Assembly: GCA_946184195.1 (NCBI GenBank)
Contig: CAMHEP010000032.1
Coordinates: forward strand, 1 to 13,088
DNA length: 13,088 nucleotides
Reading direction: 5' to 3'
From: an uncultured Bacteroidales bacterium
GTDB lineage: Bacteria; Bacteroidota; Bacteroidia; Bacteroidales; Paludibacteraceae
Position 1 is the stretch's first letter; each line of letters opens with the position of its first letter. Shown here piece by piece: positions 7,210 through 13,088 of this stretch. The notes beneath the pieces were generated by a model. The model was not told where the DNA came from, searched no databases, and saw only the letters and a list, made by a program, of their open reading frames with translations. Made by a program: the position numbers and the translations under genes.

Positions 7210-8718
7210 CTACATATGGAATCCCAAGGTGAAGACCACGCGGTGCGTGATAGGTCGCATATCATAACCCTCCAAAGCGAGTTCAAAGGGATATAGAGTC
7301 TGTTTCTGCCAGCGGGCGCTGTATGCCAACTGTGCAATGATATATCTGCCGCGGTAACCGAACGCGACGGACGCATTCTGTGACCATTTAGGACAAATAG
7401 TCTCAGCATCGGTGCGCACATCGTTATTGAGAAGCGGGTATACGTAGTCAGAGCCATAAAACTCACTCTCGAAAGCATATCCGGCATTCAGATACAGTTT
7501 ATCTCGGAAATTTACTTCGCCACCCACTTTGATAGTGTGACGGTTTGGCATATTTTTCCAATGAGTAAAATCATATTGGATATTTAATAACGCACGGTCA
7601 CGCAGTTGGAAAGCAATGGCAGTAGAGGTGCGCAGAGGCATTGAGAATGAGCGATCGGTATAGCGATTGCGCGGTGCAAAACTTGAAAAATTATACGTTG
7701 TATCCGCCAGACCGGCACGCGATTGAGTGATGGAGCTATAGAGCGATCCCTCATGCGTCGTTGTGAGTGACATAGCTGACGGTGTCTGCAAGCTGAAGCC
7801 AAAGCGCAACCAACGCATTGGTCGTCCGATAATACCGATAGCACCATTCACCCCTACTCCGTTCTGGGATAGCGAGTTAGTGAGGCGAAGACTTGACCTT
7901 GGCGTTGCAGTGCCAGGCGAGAAGGTCTCTCGATAATAAGTCTCCTTGCGATAGGACAGCGAAAGGATATTCAATCCCAGTCCCACGTACCATTGGTCGT
8001 CAATATTAAGTGCATAATCGAAACTATAATGGTTGACATAGCCGGATTCAGACATTTCCAGCGACTGTGAGACGGGGTCATTGGATGTTTGACTGTGCCA
8101 TGGCTCATCCACCTTACCGGTTTTATCGTTAGCCAATATCATATTAGCATCACGCCCCATAACAAGCAACCAACTGAGTTTACTGTTATCCCACACATCA
8201 GAACGCATCGTCATATCCGACATGCCGGTGTAAAAATCGGTCTCTACCACGTCATTAGCAACAGCGTGGTTGTACATCACATCTGTGATGGACGAGTTAT
8301 TCTTCGCTGTGCCATAGTAACGTCTATCAAAAGTACGGAGACGCTGGTATCCAATCATGAAATTATGGGCTACCACACGTCCGGCGGCACTCTTGTCAAT
8401 AAATGGGAAAACGATAGATGCCTGCGTGGGTATGCAACGATTAGCAGCCTCAGTAGCAGAAGCTCCATACTGGTGGGTACGATCGAATTGTGCATCCAGA
8501 GTAACCATTGCCTCCACACGACGATACAGACCTAATCCCGCCGGATTGTCACGCATGACGGAACTGGGGTCACCGCCAATAGCGGTCATAGCCCCCGACA
8601 TACCCACATAACGTGCCGTACCCACGATGTCGCGATCGGAGAGGACCGCCACATCGCTTGCCACCGCTGTTGTCAGAGTTATGACAAGAAGAGTAAAGAT
8701 GGTCAGTTGTCGTTTCAT
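7210..8718 (-). CDS. FadL/OmpP1-like outer-membrane beta-barrel protein
   Basis: A 502-residue exported protein. The signal peptide is MKRQ followed by a hydrophobic stretch to about residue 18, with cleavage likely near TAVAS-DVAVLS. The mature N-terminus has GTARYVGMSGAMTAIGGDPSSVMRDNPAGLGLYRR (about 33-67; two adjoining motifs, ending in the NPAG signature) typical of the OmpP1/FadL/TodX-like barrels. The rest alternates aromatic and polar residues in many short strands, for example WYVGLGLNILSLSYRKETYYR and KLYLNAGYAFESEFYG, and the chain ends HRVVFTLGFHM. Family members transport hydrophobic molecules across the outer membrane; the substrate here is unknown. It lies 14 bases after a small secreted protein gene and probably shares its transcript. 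The stop is TAG. Confidence 0.82.
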   Translation of the reverse strand: MKRQLTIFTLLVITLTTAVASDVAVLSDRDIVGTARYVGMSGAMTAIGGDPSSVMRDNPAGLGLYRRVEAMVTLDAQFDRTHQYGASATEAANRCIPTQASIVFPFIDKSAAGRVVAHNFMIGYQRLRTFDRRYYGTAKNNSSITDVMYNHAVANDVVETDFYTGMSDMTMRSDVWDNSKLSWLLVMGRDANMILANDKTGKVDEPWHSQTSNDPVSQSLEMSESGYVNHYSFDYALNIDDQWYVGLGLNILSLSYRKETYYRETFSPGTATPRSSLRLTNSLSQNGVGVNGAIGIIGRPMRWLRFGFSLQTPSAMSLTTTHEGSLYSSITQSRAGLADTTYNFSSFAPRNRYTDRSFSMPLRTSTAIAFQLRDRALLNIQYDFTHWKNMPNRHTIKVGGEVNFRDKLYLNAGYAFESEFYGSDYVYPLLNNDVRTDAETICPKWSQNASVAFGYRGRYIIAQLAYSARWQKQTLYPFELALEGYDMRPITHRVVFTLGFHM

Positions 8719-8732
8719 TGTCGTATGTAGGT

Positions 8733-9029
8733 TTAACGTTTAATGATAACACGCACTGTATCAGGATGCTGCTCTCCGGTATCGAGGATATATACCTTAG
8801 GAGTGCCTGCTTTCGGAGAAGCGTTATTCTGAATCTGTGTACTCGCCGGAGCAGACGTTCCGGCAGCCTGTGTGGAACCGGATATGGAAGATGTGGAACG
8901 CTCAGTGGAATATGTCGACGTTTTCTTAGCGGAATGGCTCCCAGCGCCACGCCAATAGTAGACGTCATCAACAGCCATGAGTGTCGTCATGGTAACCGTC
9001 ATTGCCAAAAGGAGTACATATCGTTTCAT
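8733..9029 (-). CDS. Small secreted Ser/Thr-rich protein, function unknown
   Basis: I do not recognise a family. The 98-residue product starts with a good signal peptide (MKRYVLLLAMTVTMTTLMA, cleavage near residue 19), then DDVYYWRGAGSHSAKKT. A low-complexity linker of Ser, Thr, Ala, Gly and Gln follows (about 38-72), and the end is a more ordered VYILDTGEQHPDTVRVIIKR. A disordered linker between two short conserved-looking ends suggests a periplasmic peptide that touches something at each end. It starts 9 bases after trpS and ends 14 bases before the outer-membrane barrel gene. That tight pairing suggests it works with the barrel, as a partner or assembly factor, but this is inference. Confidence 0.7.
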   Translation of the reverse strand: MKRYVLLLAMTVTMTTLMAVDDVYYWRGAGSHSAKKTSTYSTERSTSSISGSTQAAGTSAPASTQIQNNASPKAGTPKVYILDTGEQHPDTVRVIIKR

Positions 9030-9038
9030 AAAAACATT

Positions 9039-10022
9039 TTATCTAAATCCGATGATATGACGCACCTCTTCGATAGTTTGGCGAGCACGTTCATGTGCTC
9101 TCTCAGCCCCTTCAGCCGCTACCCGGGAGAGGTAAGCCTCGTCGGCACTAAAGGCTATGATTTTCTCACGAATAGGAGCACAGAAAGCGTTTATGTCGGC
9201 CGCCAATTGTTTCTTTAAATCACCATAACGGATGGTCATATTGTTGTATTGGTCGTCAAAGTATGCGTATGTATCCGGCGTAGAAACCAATTCCATGATG
9301 GTGAATAGGTTTGCAATCGGCTCGGGTTTCTCCTGATTGAGACGTTCCGGTCCTGAATCCGTCACGGCACGCATCACTTTCTTCTTGATAGTTGCCTCGT
9401 CGTCGCAAAGATAGATACAATTGCCTTCACTTTTTCCCATCTTTCCCGTACCATTTAGTCCAGGTACCTTAACTGCATCCTTGGTATAGTGGAATGACTC
9501 CGGCTCCTTAAAGTATTCAATATTGTATATACGGTTAAAGCGGCGTGCGAAAAGACGCGCCATCTCCATATTCTGTTCTTGATCCTTACCTACAGGAACC
9601 TTGTCTGCCTTGTGCATGAGTATGTCAGCCGCCATAAGACAGGGATATGTGAGCAATCCAGCGTTCACATTGTCGGGTTGTTTACGCGCTTTCTCCTTGA
9701 ATGAAGTGACACGCTCCAACTCGCCCAAGTAAGCGTTCATATTGAGGTATAGATAGAGTTCCAATACATCCTTGACATCCGACTGGATGTAAATAGGTGC
9801 TTTCGCGGGGTCAATGCCACACGCTAAATACTCCGCTAAGATAGTACGTACCGATTGACGGATATTCTCCGGCGTAGGATGCGTAGTGAGAGAATGCCAA
9901 TCTGCGATAAAGAACATACAATCATACTCATCCTGCATGCGTACAAAGTTCTTCACAGCACCGAAGTAATTACCTAAGTGCAAATTACCAGTCGGTCGTA
10001 TTCCAGAAATAACTCTTTCCAT
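9039..10022 (-). CDS. trpS: Tryptophanyl-tRNA synthetase
   Basis: A class I aminoacyl-tRNA synthetase of 327 residues from the chosen start. GIRPTGNLHLGNYFGA (about 7-22) carries the HIGH-type motif, and GTGKMGKSEGN (about 191-201) the KMSKS-type loop, in the KMGKS form. DKVPVGKDQEQNMEMA (about 140-155) lies in the active-site region. The enzyme charges tRNA-Trp with tryptophan in the cytoplasm. An ATG two codons upstream (10028) overlaps the stop of the lrp gene as TAATG. I prefer the ATG at 10022 because the AGGAG before the overlap then sits 8 bases upstream, and homologues begin directly with the ISGIRP block. Overlap with the regulator means co-translation. Nothing looks damaged. Confidence 0.95.
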   Translation of the reverse strand: MERVISGIRPTGNLHLGNYFGAVKNFVRMQDEYDCMFFIADWHSLTTHPTPENIRQSVRTILAEYLACGIDPAKAPIYIQSDVKDVLELYLYLNMNAYLGELERVTSFKEKARKQPDNVNAGLLTYPCLMAADILMHKADKVPVGKDQEQNMEMARLFARRFNRIYNIEYFKEPESFHYTKDAVKVPGLNGTGKMGKSEGNCIYLCDDEATIKKKVMRAVTDSGPERLNQEKPEPIANLFTIMELVSTPDTYAYFDDQYNNMTIRYGDLKKQLAADINAFCAPIREKIIAFSADEAYLSRVAAEGAERAHERARQTIEEVRHIIGFR

Positions 10023-10027
10023 CCTCA

Positions 10028-10495
10028 TTACTCCTTCTCTAACTCAACGGGCAAGACGCGATTAATCTTCTGGTCCAATGCCGTTAATGTCTCTGTATTT
10101 GCCACTCCCGGAATCTCCTGAATCTTAGAGTTCAACAGGTGCATAAGATGCTTATCATCCTTCGCATAAAGCTTAATGAGCATTGAGTATGCCCCCAGAG
10201 TAAACTGGCTCTCCACCACTTCGGGAATTTTCTCCAACTCAGCCGAGACAGCGTTATAAAGATTACCTTTCTCAAGCGTGATTCCCACATAGACACAGAG
10301 GTTATACCCCATCATTTTCGGGTTGACCTGATAGCCTGAACCGATAATAACCCCACCATCAAACAGTTTCTGCACACGCTGATGGACAGCGGCACGACTA
10401 ACTCCGCAGAGCTCCGCAACGTCACGGAACGGCATTCGGGCATTTTGAGTGATAATACGCAAAATCTTGCGGTCTAATTCATCTATCTTTTCCAT
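10028..10495 (-). CDS. Lrp/AsnC-family transcriptional regulator
   Basis: A 155-residue regulator with both Lrp domains. The N-terminal winged helix starts MEKIDELDRKILRIITQNAR, with the recognition region ELCGVSRAAVHQRVQKL at 28-44. The C-terminal RAM ligand-binding domain runs from about 65 to 145, including FTLGAYSMLIKLYAKD (98-113). Such proteins sense amino acids and form octamers that bend DNA. The frame stays open 57 codons further upstream, but the chosen ATG is where family similarity begins, and the promoter lies inside that extension. Its stop overlaps the first possible trpS ATG, so regulator and synthetase are co-transcribed. Tryptophan or another amino acid as ligand is a reasonable guess only. 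Autoregulation and control of the divergent O-methyltransferase are likely from the geometry. Confidence 0.92.
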   Translation of the reverse strand: MEKIDELDRKILRIITQNARMPFRDVAELCGVSRAAVHQRVQKLFDGGVIIGSGYQVNPKMMGYNLCVYVGITLEKGNLYNAVSAELEKIPEVVESQFTLGAYSMLIKLYAKDDKHLMHLLNSKIQEIPGVANTETLTALDQKINRVLPVELEKE

Positions 10496-10515
10496 GTTTT
10501 CATGTAAATGTGGCG

Positions 10516-10547
10516 CAAATTTACAACAAAAATTGCATATCTCCAAA
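10516..10547 (-). promoter_or_regulatory. Bacteroidetes-type promoter of lrp-trpS operon
   Basis: On the minus strand TTTG (10544-10547) is followed by exactly 20 bases and TAAATTTG (10516-10523), a full match to TTTG - N20 - TAnnTTTG. The predicted start near 10510 gives a leader of only about 15 bases before the regulator ATG at 10495. This also excludes the longer upstream start. It overlaps the divergent promoter at 10533-10563. Confidence 0.72.
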
Positions 10548-10563
10548 TATTTTGCTACTTTTG
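10533..10563 (+). promoter_or_regulatory. Bacteroidetes-type promoter of the O-methyltransferase gene
   Basis: On the plus strand TTG (10533-10535), 20 bases, then TACTTTTG (10556-10563) fits the TTG - N20 - TAnnTTTG pattern. Transcription would start near 10569, giving a leader of about 43 bases before the ATG at 10612. The upstream half overlaps the lrp promoter by 15 bases. Confidence 0.68.
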
Positions 10564-10611
10564 CACTCGAAATTATCATTTTTTCAAACATTTTGTCAAA
10601 ATTCATGCCAA

Positions 10612-11241
10612 ATGGAGAGATTAGACGATTACATAGAAGAACACAGTTCCTCAGAAGATAACGCATTACGCGAAATCAATCATACCACCTGCCTTCAAGT
10701 GATAAATTCCCACATGTTATCCGGTCGTGTACAGGGGCGTCTATTGAGTTTGATCAGTCATATGATACGACCTCAACGTATCTTGGAATTAGGCACGTAT
10801 ACCGGTTATTCCGCGCTATGTTTGGCAGAGGGTTTGGATCCCCAAGGTGAACTTATCACCATTGAGCATAATGACGAATTAGAGCGGCGTATACGTCATA
10901 ACCTCAGTCTAAGTCCTTATGGAGTGCGAGTGCACCCGGTTATTGGTGATGCCAAAGCCGTCATTCCGACTCTCAGCGGCATGTTTGACATGGTATTCAT
11001 TGATGCAGACAAGCGTGAATATATGAGTTATTACGAACTCATATTTCCGCTGGTGAGAAAGGGCGGATTTATCTTAGCCGACAATACACTTTGGGACGGG
11101 CATGTCATTGACCCCAAATACGATAAAGACCCTCAGACCTTAGGACTGAGAGCCTTTAACGACTTTATTCGTGACGACCAACGCGTAGAAAAAGTGATAC
11201 TTTCGCTGCGCGACGGTCTCACAATCATGAGAAAAATCTAA
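10612..11241 (+). CDS. SAM-dependent O-methyltransferase (COMT-like, family 3)
   Basis: A 209-residue cytoplasmic methyltransferase of usual length for the caffeoyl-CoA O-methyltransferase-like group. The SAM-binding glycine loop is ILELGTYTGYSALCLAEG (57-74), followed by ITIEHNDEL (82-90), the ribose-binding acidic residue region. FIDADKREY (129-137) and LADNTLWDG (155-163) supply the Asp, Asp and Asn that usually hold the catalytic divalent metal. Bacterial members act on catechols or other small hydroxylated molecules; the substrate here is not known. The frame is open upstream to 10510, but the 10612 ATG is preferred because similarity starts there and the promoter lies within the extension. 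It is divergent from the Lrp-type regulator, and its last 17 bases overlap the convergent yitT-like gene. Confidence 0.88.
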   Translation: MERLDDYIEEHSSSEDNALREINHTTCLQVINSHMLSGRVQGRLLSLISHMIRPQRILELGTYTGYSALCLAEGLDPQGELITIEHNDELERRIRHNLSLSPYGVRVHPVIGDAKAVIPTLSGMFDMVFIDADKREYMSYYELIFPLVRKGGFILADNTLWDGHVIDPKYDKDPQTLGLRAFNDFIRDDQRVEKVILSLRDGLTIMRKI

Positions 11242-11917
11242 CCATACGTTTGCGTAGCATTAACCAGTCTAATGCCATGGTGTAACTAATCGTCATTGTT
11301 ATTCCATATAAGATACGGTGGAGACGATACATCGTGTCGGAGTCTACTATGTCAACCGCAGTTTCGGGAATAGGCAACCACCAACTGCACGCGATGATGA
11401 TTATATCACAAAGTACCATCACTTTACCCAAGGAGATACTTCTATAGCGGTTGACAATCTTAGCAATGATATCGGTTCCGCCCGATGATCCGTTGTTCAG
11501 CATAACAATACCTAAACTTAGGCCGAACACCACACCTCCAACTATCGCAGCAGCAATAGGATCGGCTATGATAGGTGTGGAGGCTATCGGAATGACTCGA
11601 TACCAGAACGCCAAGACCAACACTCCGAAGATAGTACGCACACAGAACTGCCACCCTACCGTCCATGCCGCTATAGCTAATAGCACAGCATTGATAACGA
11701 GTGAACTAAGCCATATCGGTACCGCCCCCCTATACTCGGGAAAGGAGTCGGGAAAGACACCCGATGTGGCATAGTAGATAATTGAACATATTCCTGTCAA
11801 ACCGCCTCCCACCACATTATGAGGGATAAAAACACGGTTCACCATCCATGCGAACGGACAAAATGCCGCCACTATCAGGATGTATGACAAGATTGTACGA
11901 TAAAGTGGACGTAACAT
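11225..11917 (-). CDS. YitT-family membrane protein lacking DUF2179
   Basis: A 230-residue polytopic membrane protein. FIPHNVVGGGLTGICSIIYY (about 30-49) and the family-defining MLNNGSSGGTDIIAKIVNRY (about 139-158) identify the YitT/DUF161 membrane domain. About five or six membrane segments are visible; the last, YGITMTISYTMALDWLML (about 204-221), is followed by RKRMVRFFS-stop. Family members are usually about 280-300 residues with a soluble C-terminal DUF2179 domain. Here the chain stops where that domain should begin, and downstream DNA encodes the O-methyltransferase on the other strand with no trace of DUF2179. The function is unknown; transport has been proposed. It starts 13 bases after gcvP and is probably co-transcribed. 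Confidence 0.85.
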   Translation of the reverse strand: MLRPLYRTILSYILIVAAFCPFAWMVNRVFIPHNVVGGGLTGICSIIYYATSGVFPDSFPEYRGAVPIWLSSLVINAVLLAIAAWTVGWQFCVRTIFGVLVLAFWYRVIPIASTPIIADPIAAAIVGGVVFGLSLGIVMLNNGSSGGTDIIAKIVNRYRSISLGKVMVLCDIIIIACSWWLPIPETAVDIVDSDTMYRLHRILYGITMTISYTMALDWLMLRKRMVRFFS

Positions 11918-11930
11918 CTAAATGAACCTC

Positions 11931-13088
11931 TTAAAAACGCGCGATCAGGTTTCTGTCACCATAGCCATTGTCAACACGTGCCACAGGTATCCAGAATTTA
12001 TTCGCTGCCACCCACCCTGCAGGATATACAGCCTTTGAGCGCGGATAAGCATGATTCCACTCATCGGCTACAGCCTCATATTCGGGGTGTGGGGCATTGA
12101 CAAGCACATTATCTTTGGCGTCTGCACGTCCTTCCTCTATCTCCCGTATCTCCTCCCGGATAATGAGCAATGCCTCGATGAAACGGTCTAATTCTGCTTT
12201 TGACTCGGATTCTGTAGGTTCTACCATCAACGTACCGTGTACAGGGAAAGAGAGTGTGGGAGCATGATAGCCGAAATCCATCAGTCGTTTGGCAATATCT
12301 GCCTCGGTAATACCAACCTGATGGAACTGACGGCAATCCAAAATCAACTCGTGGCCTACCCTGCCGTTTTGACCGGTGTATACGATACCATATGCGTCTT
12401 TCAGTTTGGCAGCCATGTAATTAGCCGAGAGGATAGCCGCAGCGGTAGCTTCCCGCAGTCCCTGCTCACCCATCATACGGATATATCCGAATGAGATAAG
12501 AGCCATATTGGCATTACCTGCCAATGATGAAGAGACTCGGTTAGTGGTGGCAGAGGGCAGATATTCACGCAGTGCCTTGGTACAGCAAACAGCACCCACA
12601 CCGGGTCCTCCGCCGCCATGAGGTGAAGCAAAAGACTTATGCAGGTTGAGATGGCAGATGTCCGCACCGATAGTAGCAGGGTTCGTGTAGCCTATCTGCG
12701 CATTCATATTGGCACCATCCATATAGACCAACCCACCATTCAGATGGATGATATCACACATCTCGCGAATAGCCGTCTCAAAGATACCGTGCGTAGAGGG
12801 ATAAGTAATCATACAGCCTGCCAACACCTCACGGTTTTCCTCGGCTTTAGCCCGCCAGTCGTTGAGGTCGGTATTGCCACCTTCGTCACATTGCACTATA
12901 ACGGGAGTGAAGCCCGCCTGTGCACAACTGGCGGGGTTCGTGCCGTGCGCCGATGCCGGGATGAGTAACACATGACGTTTCTTGTCACCATTTCTCCATA
13001 AATACTCGCGTATGGTCACCAGTCCCGTATACTCTCCCGCAGCGCCACTGGTAGGTTGCAGGTTGCAGGCATCAAAGCCCGCCTCAAT
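11931..13088 (-). CDS. gcvP: Glycine dehydrogenase (decarboxylating) P protein, C-terminal part
   Basis: The frame runs unbroken to the window edge, giving the last 385 residues of a protein normally about 950 long. Visible landmarks are FDACNLQPTSGAAGEYTGL (5-23), PASAHGTNPASCA (44-56) and NLHKSFASPHGGGGPG. The lysine of that last motif (codon 12636-12638) is the expected attachment site of pyridoxal phosphate. SFPVHGTLMVEPTESES and NKFWIPVARVDNGYGDRNL near the end are also typical. The P protein decarboxylates glycine and passes the aminomethyl group to lipoylated H protein; the T protein then makes 5,10-methylene-THF. It seems to be a single-chain type, since this half is followed directly by an unrelated gene, but the N-terminal half is outside the window. 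A shorter GTG-start reading at 13019 is an artefact of the edge. Confidence 0.95.
   Translation of the reverse strand: MEAGFDACNLQPTSGAAGEYTGLVTIREYLWRNGDKKRHVLLIPASAHGTNPASCAQAGFTPVIVQCDEGGNTDLNDWRAKAEENREVLAGCMITYPSTHGIFETAIREMCDIIHLNGGLVYMDGANMNAQIGYTNPATIGADICHLNLHKSFASPHGGGGPGVGAVCCTKALREYLPSATTNRVSSSLAGNANMALISFGYIRMMGEQGLREATAAAILSANYMAAKLKDAYGIVYTGQNGRVGHELILDCRQFHQVGITEADIAKRLMDFGYHAPTLSFPVHGTLMVEPTESESKAELDRFIEALLIIREEIREIEEGRADAKDNVLVNAPHPEYEAVADEWNHAYPRSKAVYPAGWVAANKFWIPVARVDNGYGDRNLIARF

Noticed and set aside
10510..10611. Longer N-terminus for the O-methyltransferase (34 extra codons)
   Set aside because: The extension covers its own promoter, and similarity begins at MERLDDYIEE (10612).
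10496..10666. Longer N-terminus for the Lrp-type regulator (57 extra codons)
   Set aside because: The extension contains both promoter elements and has no Lrp similarity; the protein family begins at the ATG at 10495.

Overview
This is a compact stretch of ordinary bacterial chromosome, most probably from the order Bacteroidales. Three things point there. A GSCFA-family protein is present, a family typical of Bacteroidetes. The protein sequences of Ffh, TrpRS, GcvP and RF1 look Bacteroidetes-like. Three promoter-like sites match the Bacteroidetes pattern (TTG or TTTG, 20 bases, TAnnTTTG) with identical spacing. I cannot place the genus with confidence; a Prevotella-like or related lineage is only a guess. 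I recognise no transposase, phage gene, CRISPR array, tRNA or rRNA.

Layout from left to right. (1) 1-1836, minus strand: an FtsX-like ABC permease followed by a GSCFA protein (cut by the window edge), joined by a TAATG stop/start overlap. (2) 1902-2276, plus strand: a small secreted Spy/CpxP-like protein whose 3' end runs 90 bases antisense into the next gene. (3) 2187-6764, minus strand: a five-gene run, ffh - folD - prfA - rsmE - PAP2 phosphatase, with gaps of 8-13 bases or a short overlap and a promoter-like site ahead of ffh. It joins membrane targeting (Ffh), translation termination (RF1) and rRNA modification (RsmE) to a folate enzyme and a membrane phosphatase. folD is broken here: about 14 codons, including the VQLPLP motif, are missing and the frame is shifted. 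(4) 6765-7209: the only long non-coding stretch. It holds the ffh promoter, a short 11-base tandem repeat and about 220 bases of unexplained sequence. (5) 7210-10495, minus strand: an Lrp/AsnC regulator, trpS, a 98-residue Ser/Thr-rich secreted protein and a FadL/OmpP1-like outer-membrane beta-barrel, closely packed and probably one transcript. (6) 10496-10611: a divergent control region with two overlapping promoters. (7) 10612-11241, plus strand: a SAM-dependent O-methyltransferase. (8) 11225-13088, minus strand: the 3' part of gcvP (glycine decarboxylase) followed by a short YitT-family membrane protein lacking the usual C-terminal DUF2179 domain.

I did not find a convincing new defence or mobile system. 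The observations most worth checking are the disrupted folD in a core translation/secretion operon, the overlapping Lrp/O-methyltransferase promoters, and the unexplained 6961-7209 segment. GcvP makes 5,10-methylene-THF, the substrate of FolD, so the folD lesion bears directly on the one-carbon metabolism encoded in this same window.
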